64,000 nt of DNA from Pseudohalioglobus sediminis (GTDB lineage Bacteria > Pseudomonadota > Gammaproteobacteria > Pseudomonadales > Halieaceae), in NCBI RefSeq assembly GCF_008370495.1, contig NZ_VTUX01000001.1:620001-684000 (forward strand), given 5' to 3'. This document shows positions 25,527 to 34,685 of this stretch, one piece after another. The position numbers and the translations under genes were made by a program. The notes under the pieces were generated by a model, which worked only from the letters and a program-made list of their open reading frames with translations, had not been told where the DNA came from and made no database searches. The stretch's first letter is position 1; each line of letters begins with the position of its first letter.

Positions 25527-26380
25527 GATTGATCCCCCCCCATCATAGCCACGAACAGGTCAGCAACGGATGGCGTGCGCAGTTCACCCAGTGGCGCCAG
25601 CGACGCCCTGTCGATGCCCTCATAAATAATGGCCTTGCCGCCCAGTATGCTGTGCGCTCCCAGGTGCGGGATACCTTCAGCCTTCACCGCGTTTTCACCT
25701 ACGGCATTGAGCTGCACAAACTGCGCCTCGATCTGTTCCATGGAGCAAGCCAGCACGCGCTTTCCGTGGTTCAGGAACATCACGTCGGTCAGTATGTGCT
25801 GCACCTCGTCCACCTGGTGGGTGGAGATGATAATAGTCCGTTCCTGGTCAAAATAATCGCCAATGAGTTGCTCGTAGAAACGCTTGCGGAACAGGATGTC
25901 CAGGCCGAGTGTGGGCTCGTCCAGCACCAGCAGGCGCGCGTCAATCGCCATGACCAGGGCCAGGTGCACCTGCACCATCATGCCTTTTGACAGGTCGCGA
26001 ATACGACGTGACAGCTGCACCTCAGTATCACGCAGCAAGGCCTCGGCGCGATCGCGGGAAAAACGCGGGTGCACCCCGGCGGCGTAGTCCAGCACTTCAG
26101 ATACCTTCATCCAGCGCGGCAGCACGGCGGTATCAGCAATAAAACAGACTTCTTCCATCAACTGCGCCCGCTGTGACCGCGGGTCCTTGCCCAAAACCTG
26201 CACTTCGCCCTGGTAGGCACTCAGCCCCAGCAGGGAGCGCAACAACGTGGTTTTACCGGCGCCATTGGGGCCGATCAGGCCCAGCACGCAGCCGGATGGC
26301 ACGGTGAAGTCGATATTGTCGACAGCCCGCAGGTCACCGAAGCTGCGCGACAGCCCCCTGACTTCCACAAGATTGCTCAT
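25523..26380 (-). CDS. ABC transporter ATP-binding protein
   Basis: 285-residue ATPase. Walker A is GPNGAGKTT, the signature is LSKGM (a variant of LSGGQ common in the YtrB group), Walker B is LLVLDEPTLGLD, and the switch His is in IISTHQVDEVQHI. A C-terminal extension of about 70 residues follows the nucleotide-binding fold. It overlaps the GntR-type regulator gene by four bases upstream and the permease gene by four bases downstream, the classical YtrA-YtrB-permease arrangement. Confidence 0.93.
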   Translation of the reverse strand: MSNLVEVRGLSRSFGDLRAVDNIDFTVPSGCVLGLIGPNGAGKTTLLRSLLGLSAYQGEVQVLGKDPRSQRAQLMEEVCFIADTAVLPRWMKVSEVLDYAAGVHPRFSRDRAEALLRDTEVQLSRRIRDLSKGMMVQVHLALVMAIDARLLVLDEPTLGLDILFRKRFYEQLIGDYFDQERTIIISTHQVDEVQHILTDVMFLNHGKRVLACSMEQIEAQFVQLNAVGENAVKAEGIPHLGAHSILGGKAIIYEGIDRASLAPLGELRTPSVADLFVAMMGGDQS

Positions 26381-26751
26381 TCGTCCTCTCCCCCTTTCTC
26401 CAGCAGCAGGTCCGCAAGTTCCCGCGCCGTCATGCCCAGCACCGCGGCCCGCTCAAGGAAAGCCGGTAATTCCTGCTCCACAAACTGTTGCTTTTCATCC
26501 CGGGTCAGCGCAGCGCGCGCGCCGGACTTGACGAACATGCCCAGGCCCCTGCGCTTCTCCAGCAACTCGGCATCCACCAGCTCCTGGTAGGCCTTGCCGA
26601 CAGTGAGGTGATTGATCTGGTAGTCCGCCGCAACCTGGCGCACCGAGGGGACCGCCTCACCCTCGGGGAAACTGCCGTCCATGATGCGCTCAGCCACCAT
26701 GTCACGCAGCTGGCGATAGATGGGCTGTTTGTCGTTCCACTCGACGGTCAA
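26377..26751 (-). CDS. GntR-family repressor, YtrA subfamily
   Basis: 124 residues, the short form with a winged helix (about 1-75: PIYRQLRDMVAERIMDGSFP, then SVRQVAADYQINHLTVGKAY) and only a short helical tail for dimerisation, typical of YtrA. Such regulators repress their own ABC-exporter operon through a palindrome at the promoter and are released under envelope or antibiotic stress. A matching palindrome lies at 28117-28138 in front of the first gene of this operon. The inducer is unknown. Confidence 0.9.
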   Translation of the reverse strand: MTVEWNDKQPIYRQLRDMVAERIMDGSFPEGEAVPSVRQVAADYQINHLTVGKAYQELVDAELLEKRRGLGMFVKSGARAALTRDEKQQFVEQELPAFLERAAVLGMTARELADLLLEKGGEDE

Positions 26752-26765
26752 GATTGCTCTCCCGT

Positions 26766-27578
26766 TCAGCGCTGGCGATTGAGGTCGCCAGAGCCCAACA
26801 CAAAACTGTCAACTTGCGGGTCGCCTGCGTAGTAGGTGTCGCCACTGCCAATGATATTGGCTTGCAGTTGCTCGACGTCCCCTACACGGGCATCGCCGGA
26901 GCCGATGATGTTGATCTCTGCGGCAGCGATCGCCATGGCAGCGAAATCGATTTCTCCATTACCCACCACATTCAGTTCCGCGGTCTTCACCGGTCTGTGC
27001 GAGCGCTTGACCGCGACATCACCTGAACCGCTGATAGTGGCCTTTACGTCCTCGGTGGTGATGTCGCCGATGTCGATGTCACCGGAACCGGAAACCATTG
27101 CGCCAACAGCGTCAGCGGTCAGTTCTGCCAGCTGGATATCACCGGAACCGGCAACGTTGAGCCGCGCGGTATCCGCGACCAGGGAGAATATTTTGACATC
27201 ACCTGAGCCCTCGACCGTGACCCTGAAGTCCCTTACCTGGAAAGGCCGCACGAATACATCGCCACTGCCGCTGAGGCGCAGGTCAGCGAGCTCTACCAGG
27301 GTCAGTTTGTACTTCACGCTGGAGAAATCCTCCGCGGGATGCTCGCGGGAGGCGCCCAGCACCAGGGTGTCGCCCTGGGCATAGAAAGGCCGCATCGACA
27401 ACAGCTCCGGATCCGCCCTCACCAGCAGCAGGTTCTGGTCGCCCTGGCTGATCTCTACCTCTATGCTGCCGAGCACCTGCACTTTCGACACATCCAGATC
27501 AGAAACCCGAAGCGTCTCAGCCCTTGCCAACACACTCCAGGCTGCCAGCAGCATCATTGTCGTGATTCGCCACATCAT
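26766..27578 (-). CDS. exported GIN-domain (DUF2807) protein with GSGD repeats
   Basis: 270 residues with a signal peptide (TMMLLAAWSVLARAE). The mature protein is a run of roughly 20-residue units each carrying GSGDV, GSGDI or a close variant; eight GSGD copies and one GNGE copy are counted. This is the auto-transporter-adhesin-like head GIN domain, predicted to form a right-handed beta-helix. Function is unknown; it is commonly found in cell-envelope operons. It sits between small membrane proteins and the YtrA-like regulator, 14 bases upstream of the latter. Confidence 0.88.
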   Translation of the reverse strand: MMWRITTMMLLAAWSVLARAETLRVSDLDVSKVQVLGSIEVEISQGDQNLLLVRADPELLSMRPFYAQGDTLVLGASREHPAEDFSSVKYKLTLVELADLRLSGSGDVFVRPFQVRDFRVTVEGSGDVKIFSLVADTARLNVAGSGDIQLAELTADAVGAMVSGSGDIDIGDITTEDVKATISGSGDVAVKRSHRPVKTAELNVVGNGEIDFAAMAIAAAEINIIGSGDARVGDVEQLQANIIGSGDTYYAGDPQVDSFVLGSGDLNRQR

Positions 27579-27887
27579 TCACCCGACCCTCGCAGTTTGT
27601 ATGGATTTGCCCGCGGGCCTGCCGCGTTGCATCAGTTGTTCACACAGCCACGCGATGGGCAGCAGAAACAACAGGCTCAGCAGGCCGATGCCCGCCGTCG
27701 CCAGCAGGCCGCGCAGGGACACCCCACCCGGGGAAGCCGACGATGGCGTATCCTCGCTGTGCACCGGCGCCGTGTCCAGACAATAGTGGGCCTTTGTCGG
27801 CGACATGTCTGCAGCAGCGAGCGCACCGCCGGCAAATACCGAGGCGAGCAGGCTGATCAGCATTGCCAGGCCCAATCGCGCCATCAT
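27579..27887 (-). CDS. small two-segment membrane protein of unknown function
   Basis: About 102 residues. Segment 1 (LGLAMLISLLASVFAGGALA) may be a signal peptide; segment 2 is LLATAGIGLLSLLFLLPIAW near the C-terminus, followed by a basic tail QRGRPAGKSIQ. AGGAGG (27893-27898), which overlaps the stop of the preceding small gene, is five bases before the ATG at 27887 (eight before a second ATG at 27884). The stop is adjacent to the GIN-domain gene's start. I do not recognise the family; it belongs to the operon by position. Confidence 0.65.
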   Translation of the reverse strand: MMARLGLAMLISLLASVFAGGALAAADMSPTKAHYCLDTAPVHSEDTPSSASPGGVSLRGLLATAGIGLLSLLFLLPIAWLCEQLMQRGRPAGKSIQTARVG

Positions 27888-27896
27888 ACCCACCTC

Positions 27897-28094
27897 CTAT
27901 AACCGCCTGCTCTGCTGCTGTGGTGCGACCGCCGACAGGCATTCCATCAACACAGCTGCAGGCAGGAAGCACCAGAAAGCCAGGGCGCCCACACCGAGCG
28001 CTGCGAGTACCGCGCAGATGAAGAACAGACCGGCGTAAACCAGCACCCTTTCATCACTGTGTATCAACACATTTCGTCTCGGCTTGATGCTCAT
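27897..28094 (-). CDS. small membrane protein, first gene of the GntR/ABC operon
   Basis: About 65 residues, starting MSIKPRRN. Two closely spaced hydrophobic stretches (VYAGLFFICAVLAALGVGAL and FWCFLPAAVLMECLSAV) suggest two membrane helices; the basic C-terminus ends SRRL. The start at 28094 is preferred over the ATG at 28127, because the latter falls inside the promoter/operator palindrome, and GAGAG stands eight bases before 28094. The family is not recognised; small membrane partners are frequent in such stress operons. Confidence 0.6.
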   Translation of the reverse strand: MSIKPRRNVLIHSDERVLVYAGLFFICAVLAALGVGALAFWCFLPAAVLMECLSAVAPQQQSRRL

Positions 28095-28116
28095 GTTATG
28101 CACTCTCATTGATATG

Positions 28117-28156
28117 GTGTTATGCATAACTATAACACTAAACCGGGAAACGGCAA
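28117..28156 (-). promoter_or_regulatory. promoter and probable GntR (YtrA-type) operator
   Basis: On the minus strand, TTGCCG (28151-28156) and TATAGT (28129-28134) are separated by 16 bases. The -10 box is embedded in a dyad GTGTTAT-8 bases-ATAACAC (28117-28138), and a perfect 12-base palindrome GTTATGCATAAC sits at 28119-28130. Placement over the -10 box fits repression by the operon's own GntR-type protein. This is inference from position and family behaviour. Confidence 0.6.
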
Positions 28157-28218
28157 GTACAAATCACAGAAAAAATATTTCCTGTTTTATTTCAGATAGT
28201 TAAGTGGTTTTCTAGCAA

Positions 28219-28599
28219 TCAGGACGGCAGCGTTTTCTGCATATTTTCCGCGATCGCCGCCGCAATACGGTGTGCCTTTTCCGTGTATGGGCCAGCATAG
28301 TGCCGGTCCAGCGTGTCGTGGAAAAGGGTCAGCCAGCGCTCGAAATCAGCCCGTTCCAGGGCGCGCTGCGCATGCAGGGCACGGTGGATATTCATGGTAT
28401 GGCGACGGTAGCCCTGCTCTCCAAGCAGCAACTTGCACCAGTAATCCTTGATGTGTGGCAGGTGCACATCAAGGTCTATTTGCGCCACATCGAGAAAGAT
28501 GGGGGCCAGTTGGGGGTCCTCGAGCACCCGGGCGTAGAAGCGGTCGATAAAAGTCTCGATATGCTCGCGGGTGTCGAGGTCACAGCAGAGATCTTGCAT
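28219..28599 (-). CDS. group III truncated hemoglobin
   Basis: 126 residues, the size of group III (P) truncated globins. It begins with the helical segment REHIETFIDRFYARVLEDPQ; LPHIKDYWCKLLLGEQGY and MNIHRALHAQRALERADFERW contain the conserved Tyr/Trp and the proximal-His region. HYAGPYTEKAHRIAAAIAENM is the C-terminal helix. These cytoplasmic heme proteins bind oxygen or nitric oxide; in Campylobacter the Ctb protein modulates oxygen use. Here it is monocistronic and divergent from the GntR operon's far end is not the case: it lies on the same strand, upstream of that operon. Confidence 0.87.
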   Translation of the reverse strand: MQDLCCDLDTREHIETFIDRFYARVLEDPQLAPIFLDVAQIDLDVHLPHIKDYWCKLLLGEQGYRRHTMNIHRALHAQRALERADFERWLTLFHDTLDRHYAGPYTEKAHRIAAAIAENMQKTLPS

Positions 28600-28617
28600 G
28601 GCGCCTTGCAGCTTAGC

Positions 28618-31218
28618 CTATTGCTGGCAGCGCTGCAGGCCGCGGCGAGCCAGCAACAGCAGCGCCAGGGCCAGGACCGGCACCACGCCGGGGCCGAACG
28701 TGGCCACCCCGTGTGCGACGCCTGCGCGCAGTTCGACCCGTGTGTTGCGCTGTGCGCTGTTGTTGTCGGGTACCGCGTCCAGACCGGTGGTGGCGACATC
28801 GGACAGCACGATGACCTCGCCCGCGTTAGCTGCCTCGAAACTGAAGCTCAGCGAGAGCACCTGGCCGATTTGCAATGCCCCGGGCAAGCCGCTGAGGCTG
28901 ACTACGCCATCGCTGCTGTCGTAGGACGCGCTGACCCCATTGGGCAGGCTGGTGAACAGCACCGCATCAGGGCGATTGCCACCGTCACCGATACGCAGGC
29001 TGTAGGTGACGCCCGGGGCGTCACTGGTCCCCCGGTTGGAAAACAGTACCGAGCCGGTGACCGTCTCGCCCTGCGCCACGGTTGCGGGAATACCGGTTAT
29101 GTCTGTGGCGACATCGACATTGCCCACGCCCGTGCTCGCGGCCGACTGGTTGTTGGCCGGGACTTCGTCCACGCCCGTGCTGGTAGTGATGCCGGTGCTG
29201 ACATCAACCACGCCAGAAGCCGGCGCTGTGTAGCTGAAAATCAGGCCATCAAGCAGCGCGCCGGGGGCCAGCGCCGCCGGAAATCCGCTGAAGGTGACCT
29301 CGCCGGTAGCGGAATCATAGGCAGCAGTCCCGGGCAGGTTGGAAAAACTGACACCGGCCAGGCCAGGGCTCAATTGCATTGTGTACTGGACGTCAGCGCT
29401 ACCGGTACCGACGTTGGCGAAGCTGAAAGTACCCTGCACCAGCCCACCCGCCTCGGCGGTATCGGTAATGACCACCGAGGTCGCCACATCCAGGGCAAAG
29501 GCGCGAATTTCCAGTTCCCGACTACTCTCGGGGGTCAGGAAATAGGTCCACAGGTTGACGGCCTTGGCATCCCCCCAACCGGCACCCTGGCCACAATCGG
29601 CGTTGGCGTTACCGCCATTTTCCCAGAGCCGGTAACCGGGGATCAGGCTCGAGTCCACGCCGGTCAGGCTGACTGGCGGGTTCGCCGCATCCGGCGGATC
29701 ATAGGTGGGCGTAGCCGGGTCACACAGGGTACCGTTGAGCACACCCACAGTCTGGCCTGACTGCGTGATATAGCCGCGGTCATCGAAAAACACGGTGGTG
29801 TCGCCCGGGTTGGCGCCGTTGAGCCGGGTAATCACCGGTCCACCTCCCGGCACGGCACTACTGCCGGGAATACCGTTGTTCTCGGCGTCAATAATGGGGA
29901 AATGCACCTCACCGTTGCGACCAAAGGCGCGGTAACGGTAGGGCGTTGGGCTGGCGGGAAATGGTTGCAGGCTATTGTCCAGCCCGTTCCAGTCCACCTG
30001 GTGCGCTCCGGAATAGGCGATCCCGGTGAGCAGGCGATTCTGTGGATTGGCCGGATCAAAGTCAGTGCCATCGCGACTGATGATAATCTGGTAGCTCACC
30101 GTATCGCTGGTTTCGAAAGAGAACACCCCGCCCACGCCCTGGGACGCTACCGCGCCACCGAGGTTACCGGCGAAGGAGACATCGCTGATCTGCGGCGAGG
30201 GCGGCACCAATGGAATATTCAGCGCCGCCAGCACACGCTCCGCCTCCGCTTCGGCGGCACTGCCCGGGCTTATGTCACTGAAAAATATCGGGTACTCTGC
30301 GGCCTGTGCGGTCACACCGAGGGGCAGGTTGCTGACGTTGAAGTTGTCACCGCGCAGGGTTTTGTACAGCGGCTGGTTGTCGTCGAGGAAACCGAAGGTG
30401 TTGGCGTAGAGTGCATAACCGTTGGGGTCCAGCCCCTGCAGGTCCTGGCGGTAGCGATAGCCATCTCCGGTGACGTAATACAGCGTGGAGAAGACCGGTC
30501 GGTTGTTGCCCCCCGTGTAACCGTTGAAGGCATAGGTGAACAGTCTGCCATCCTGGTCGATCACGCTGTCCGCAGCCTCGCGCACCGCCACCTCCCAGGC
30601 TGCCACCGCGTCACTGCTGTGTGGCACGCTGCCGACGTTGCCGTTGGGCGCCCCACCGCCAGTGCCCGGGGTGAAGAGAACGCCATAGATGCCTGTTGCC
30701 GGCGCCAGGTAGGCGCAGGGCCGGTAGCCGTTCGCCACCTGAACAGAATTGTCCGCGCTGTTAGGCCCGGCCAACTCCTCTGCGCGAGTCACAATCTCGC
30801 CGATACCGGGACCGAAAAACTGCCCTGCCTGATTTCCGTCCGCGCGCCCACCAGAACAGGTAAAGTCGGCAGACGCGGGCACAGTCTCATTTCCCGGCAA
30901 GCCGAAATCCTGCGGATCGTAGACATTGATATCGCCGCCATGACCGGAGGCGAGGCCTATGTTGCTGGAACCGAGAAGGATGTATTCACCGGCCTGGGCG
31001 TAGACATACAGGAATGTCTGCCTGCGCACGCGATTGACGTAAAACTGGGAGCCCTGCAGGTCCATGTCGGCCCGGGCACCCTCGGCGCGATTACCTGAAG
31101 GATAGGAAGCGGGATAAAGAGACCGGCTGCCCTCGGCGAAAACATCGCCCGCTGCAATACAAAGAATCAGCATGGCTGCAGCAACAGCCAACTGGCTTCG
31201 AAGAGAAAACGTCATCAT
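28618..31218 (-). CDS. large exported protein with two DUF11-like repeats and a C-terminal membrane anchor
   Basis: About 866 residues from the ATG at 31218 (MMTFSLRSQLAVAAAMLILC), preceded by CAGGGG. A signal peptide ends near DVFAEG. The first 550 residues have no recognised domain but contain several calcium-site-like Asp/Gly/Asn loops. The last third holds two similar 110-residue beta-sandwich units; the shared pattern is TGVDEVPANNQSAAS and TGLDAVPDNNSAQRN, typical of DUF11/CARDB-like repeats in surface proteins. The end is a hydrophobic stretch VVPVLALALLLLARR followed by GLQRCQQ, like a C-terminal sorting or anchor signal. It is likely exposed at the cell surface; function unknown. Confidence 0.75.
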   Translation of the reverse strand: MMTFSLRSQLAVAAAMLILCIAAGDVFAEGSRSLYPASYPSGNRAEGARADMDLQGSQFYVNRVRRQTFLYVYAQAGEYILLGSSNIGLASGHGGDINVYDPQDFGLPGNETVPASADFTCSGGRADGNQAGQFFGPGIGEIVTRAEELAGPNSADNSVQVANGYRPCAYLAPATGIYGVLFTPGTGGGAPNGNVGSVPHSSDAVAAWEVAVREAADSVIDQDGRLFTYAFNGYTGGNNRPVFSTLYYVTGDGYRYRQDLQGLDPNGYALYANTFGFLDDNQPLYKTLRGDNFNVSNLPLGVTAQAAEYPIFFSDISPGSAAEAEAERVLAALNIPLVPPSPQISDVSFAGNLGGAVASQGVGGVFSFETSDTVSYQIIISRDGTDFDPANPQNRLLTGIAYSGAHQVDWNGLDNSLQPFPASPTPYRYRAFGRNGEVHFPIIDAENNGIPGSSAVPGGGPVITRLNGANPGDTTVFFDDRGYITQSGQTVGVLNGTLCDPATPTYDPPDAANPPVSLTGVDSSLIPGYRLWENGGNANADCGQGAGWGDAKAVNLWTYFLTPESSRELEIRAFALDVATSVVITDTAEAGGLVQGTFSFANVGTGSADVQYTMQLSPGLAGVSFSNLPGTAAYDSATGEVTFSGFPAALAPGALLDGLIFSYTAPASGVVDVSTGITTSTGVDEVPANNQSAASTGVGNVDVATDITGIPATVAQGETVTGSVLFSNRGTSDAPGVTYSLRIGDGGNRPDAVLFTSLPNGVSASYDSSDGVVSLSGLPGALQIGQVLSLSFSFEAANAGEVIVLSDVATTGLDAVPDNNSAQRNTRVELRAGVAHGVATFGPGVVPVLALALLLLARRGLQRCQQ

Positions 31219-31337
31219 GCCCCTGGATTTGGTACTCGTTATGCTAACGCATAATAACCGCGCGTCAGGCTTGTCGCAGCATCTAAAATCCTGACGAATT
31301 ACCAAATAACCCTATTATTATAGTGTTAGCCAGCTTT

Positions 31338-32753
31338 TTACTTTTTCTTCTTCTTGTTCTTGGCTTTCTTCACATGCGCCATCATGCGGCGCTTGCGCTG
31401 GACCTGGCGCTGGGTGAGTTTGTTGCGCTTGTCGGCGTAGGGGTTTTCCGCGGTACGAAACTCAATGCGCACCGGGGTGCCCACCAGTTTCAATTCCCGG
31501 CGATACACTTTTTCCAGGTACCGCGCATAGCTGTTGGGGACTTTACCGGTCTGGTTGCCATGTATCACGATCAGCGGCGGGTTCTGGCCGCCCGCATGCG
31601 CGTAGCGCAACTTGATACGGCGGCCATTGATCATGGGCGGGGAGTGATCGAACACCGCACCCTCGAGAATCCGGGTCAGTGCGTTGGTAGAGAGTTTGCG
31701 TGTCGCTGATTCAAAGGCCGCATCGATAGACTTGTAAAGGTGGCCCACGCCGGTGCCATGCAGCGCGGAAATAAAGTGGATATCCGCATAATCGGCAAAA
31801 GCGAGACGGCGACCCAGTTCGTTCTTGATCCAGTCGCGCTGGTCCGGCTCGACCCCGTCCCACTTGTTTACCGCCAGCACCAGGCCGCGCCCCGCCTCGA
31901 TACAATGGCCCAGCAGGTGCATGTCCTGGTCGACAATGCCCTCGTGGGCATCCATCACCAGTACCACCACGTGGGCATCATCCACCGCCTTCAGGGTTTT
32001 CACGATGGAAAACTTCTCCACCACCTGCTTGACGTTCTTGCGGCGGCGGACGCCGGCGGTATCGATCAGGGTGTAGTCGCGCTCGCCACGCTGGAAATCA
32101 ATATAAATGCTGTCGCGCGTGGTACCGGGCTGGTCATAGACCACCACGCGATCCTCTCCCAGCAAGCGGTTTACCAGCGTTGATTTACCCACGTTGGGAC
32201 GCCCGACAATTGCGACCCGTGTGCTGTTGGGAAAGGCGTCGTCCGCTTCGCTGCTTGCTTCCGCGGGGAAGGGCTGCAGGACTTCGGTGATCATGGCGCG
32301 CACGCCGCGACCGTGACTGGCGGCGATAGCGTGCATCGACTCCACGCCCAGGGCATAGAAATCGCTTACCGCCACATCGGCATCGAGACCGTCTATCTTG
32401 TTGACCACGAGGTGGAAGGATTTGTTGCTCTGCCGGAGATGGCGGGCCAGGGCCTGGTCGGCCGCATTAAGCCCCTCCCTTGCATCGACCATGAACAGCA
32501 CCGCATCGGCTTCTTCGATGGCCACCAGCGATTGCTCTGCCATCTCGCTGTCAATGCCGTGCTCGTCGCCACTGATGCCGCCGGTATCGATCACGACAAA
32601 GGGTCGATCGCCCAGGCGCGCCTCGCCGTACTTGCGGTCCCGGGTCAGCCCCGGAAAGTTGGCCACCAGCGCATCGCGACTGCGAGTGAGCTGGTTGAAC
32701 AGCGTGGATTTACCGACATTGGGGCGCCCGACCAGGGCGATCACGGGTATCAT
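31338..32753 (-). CDS. der: ribosome assembly GTPase Der (EngA)
   Basis: 471 residues with two tandem GTPase domains: the first with [23 protein letters not shown] and NKIDG, the second with [23 protein letters not shown] and NKWDG. A C-terminal KH-like domain ends in a Lys-rich tail ([11 protein letters not shown]). It is needed for 50S subunit maturation. Its ATG overlaps the bamB stop by one base, and it closes the conserved gene block that starts at iscR. Confidence 0.98.
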   Translation of the reverse strand: MIPVIALVGRPNVGKSTLFNQLTRSRDALVANFPGLTRDRKYGEARLGDRPFVVIDTGGISGDEHGIDSEMAEQSLVAIEEADAVLFMVDAREGLNAADQALARHLRQSNKSFHLVVNKIDGLDADVAVSDFYALGVESMHAIAASHGRGVRAMITEVLQPFPAEASSEADDAFPNSTRVAIVGRPNVGKSTLVNRLLGEDRVVVYDQPGTTRDSIYIDFQRGERDYTLIDTAGVRRRKNVKQVVEKFSIVKTLKAVDDAHVVVLVMDAHEGIVDQDMHLLGHCIEAGRGLVLAVNKWDGVEPDQRDWIKNELGRRLAFADYADIHFISALHGTGVGHLYKSIDAAFESATRKLSTNALTRILEGAVFDHSPPMINGRRIKLRYAHAGGQNPPLIVIHGNQTGKVPNSYARYLEKVYRRELKLVGTPVRIEFRTAENPYADKRNKLTQRQVQRKRRMMAHVKKAKNKKKKK

Positions 32754-33925
32754 CAGTCCCTGGCGGTAATCTCGTAGGCCACCAGGTCACCGTCATTGGT
32801 GAATACATAGAGCTTGTTGCCGTCGGTGAGCATATTGGCGCGGGCGCCACCACCACCGACTTTCACGCGACCCACGAATTCACCATCCACCTGGGACATC
32901 AGGTGCAGGTAGCCCTCGAAGTCGACCACGGCGAGATAGCTGCTCACCGGGGTCGGGCGCGACAATTCCCGGTAGCCCAAGGCGTCCTGCTGCCAGCGCA
33001 GGCCCTGGCCGTTGCGCAGGTAGGCGCTGACGGTGCCATTGTCATCGGTTACATAGACGTTACCGAAGCCCTGGGAGACGCCGGAGAAGGAGGAGACATC
33101 CTTCTGCCAGATTTTGCGCCCGGCCGACACATCAATCGCCACCACGCGGCCCTGGTAGCTGGCGGCGTAGAGTTCATTGCCGATCAGCGCCATGGCGCCA
33201 TCTACATCGACAATGCGCTCGATTTCCGAGCGCCCCTGTGAAATGGCAACCCGCACTTCCCACAGCACACCGCCGGTATCAATATTGAAAGCAATCACGC
33301 GGCCATTGGCAAAGCCGGCATAGACAGTGTCGCCGTTGACCAGGGGGGCGCTGGTACCACGGATGGTCAGCACAGGCACATCGCTGTCGTAGGTCCATAG
33401 CTTTTCACCGGTCTCAAAATCCAGCCCCTGCAGCTTGCCATCATAGGTCTGGGCGACCACTACCCGGCCATTGCTCTGCGGCGGCGCCAGCACCTCTCCC
33501 TGCAAACGGGTCGACCACAGCAACTCCCCGTCTTCCGCAGACACCTTGAGTACGAAGCCGTCAGAACTGCCCAACAGCAAGGCGTCTTCGTAGCGGCCCA
33601 CGCCGCCGGACAAACCGGTCTCGAGTTCCGTGTCCCACAGGGTCTTGCCGCGCAGGCGATCAACGGCTTTTACCTCGCCATCGGCCCCCGCAGCATAAAT
33701 GATATCCCCCGCCATCACCGGCTGCAGTTTGTATAAGCCATCACCCTGGCCATCACCGACGCCGGTGGACCACAGTTTCTTGATCTTGACGGTCTGTTCG
33801 ATATCAATAAGGTCCACCGGTGCAGTGGGATCTTCATCGTCCACCTCGAACCAGCCGGATATCGTGCTGCAGCCGGTGATACTGAGCACCAGCAACAGGC
33901 CTGTCAGCCACTGCAATGGACGCAT
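32753..33925 (-). CDS. bamB: outer membrane protein assembly factor BamB
   Basis: 390-residue lipoprotein with signal [17 protein letters not shown] (lipobox ITGC) and an eight-bladed PQQ-type beta-propeller: repeats such as [24 protein letters not shown] and [12 protein letters not shown]. BamB joins the BAM complex that inserts beta-barrel proteins into the outer membrane. Its neighbours der, yfgM and hisS are the usual ones in gammaproteobacteria. Confidence 0.97.
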   Translation of the reverse strand: MRPLQWLTGLLLVLSITGCSTISGWFEVDDEDPTAPVDLIDIEQTVKIKKLWSTGVGDGQGDGLYKLQPVMAGDIIYAAGADGEVKAVDRLRGKTLWDTELETGLSGGVGRYEDALLLGSSDGFVLKVSAEDGELLWSTRLQGEVLAPPQSNGRVVVAQTYDGKLQGLDFETGEKLWTYDSDVPVLTIRGTSAPLVNGDTVYAGFANGRVIAFNIDTGGVLWEVRVAISQGRSEIERIVDVDGAMALIGNELYAASYQGRVVAIDVSAGRKIWQKDVSSFSGVSQGFGNVYVTDDNGTVSAYLRNGQGLRWQQDALGYRELSRPTPVSSYLAVVDFEGYLHLMSQVDGEFVGRVKVGGGGARANMLTDGNKLYVFTNDGDLVAYEITARD

Positions 33926-33928
33926 AGC

Positions 33929-34666
33929 TCACTCCTCTCCCGGCACGGTGTCGGCGTCAGCGGATGGCGCCTCGGGGGCGGCCTCACTTTCGCCGGCTGA
34001 CGCCGCGATATCGATTTCACGGGGAGGCACCTGGCTCAGGCTCTGCAGTTTCTGCTGCAGTACCGCCATATTGACCTGGCCCTCAGCACGGGATGCCAGC
34101 GACAGGGCTGAGTCATAGGCGGCGCGCGCCTCGTCGTCGCGCTCCAGCATGAGCAGCACGTCGCCCGTTGCCACCTGGTAAGCCGCTGCATAACTGCCCG
34201 GGTCGGCGCTCTGCAGTATGGTCAGCGCCTGCTGCGGATCGCCGGCAGCAGCGAGCACGCGAGCCAGCCGCAGTTGCGCAAGTTGCATCGTATCGGAGCC
34301 TTTGTCAGCGCGGCCAAGAACCCAGCGCAACTCCGCCTCGGCGGTAGCCAGGTCGCCATCGGTGACTGCCAGCCGCGCCAGGTGCAGGGCCGCAAACTGC
34401 GCGTAGGTGGTACGGCTGTACTCCAGCTTGATTTCCTCGGCGAGCGCGCGCGCACTCTCGGCCTCGCCGGTAGACAGCATCTGCACCATATTCTGGTAGC
34501 TCATGGACGCGGACTCGCCCTCGCCTTCCTGGTATTTTTGCCAACCCTGCCAGCCGAAGCCGAGACCCAGGGCGACAATGACGGCAACGATTGTGGAGCG
34601 GCCATTTTCTTCCCACCACTTTTTCAGTGCCTCTACCTGTTCTTCTTCCGTGCGATACTGTTCCAC
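33929..34666 (-). CDS. yfgM: YfgM-type ancillary SecYEG translocon subunit (TPR protein)
   Basis: 245 residues with an N-terminal cytoplasmic stretch (EEQVEALKKWWEENGRS), one membrane segment (TIVAVIVALGLGFGWQGW) and a periplasmic region of about 180 residues built of TPR-like helices. YfgM associates with SecYEG and PpiD and helps hand over exported proteins. The last 25 residues are Ala/Asp/Glu-rich and disordered. It lies four bases from bamB and 20 from hisS. Confidence 0.92.
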   Translation of the reverse strand: MEQYRTEEEQVEALKKWWEENGRSTIVAVIVALGLGFGWQGWQKYQEGEGESASMSYQNMVQMLSTGEAESARALAEEIKLEYSRTTYAQFAALHLARLAVTDGDLATAEAELRWVLGRADKGSDTMQLAQLRLARVLAAAGDPQQALTILQSADPGSYAAAYQVATGDVLLMLERDDEARAAYDSALSLASRAEGQVNMAVLQQKLQSLSQVPPREIDIAASAGESEAAPEAPSADADTVPGEE

Positions 34667-34685
34667 GTTTACCCTATCCTCTCAC

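Noticed and set aside
26766-27578. Possible tandem DNA repeat or CRISPR-like array from repeated GSGD coding units
   Set aside because: The period is in protein sequence only (GIN-domain repeats) with divergent DNA, in one open frame.
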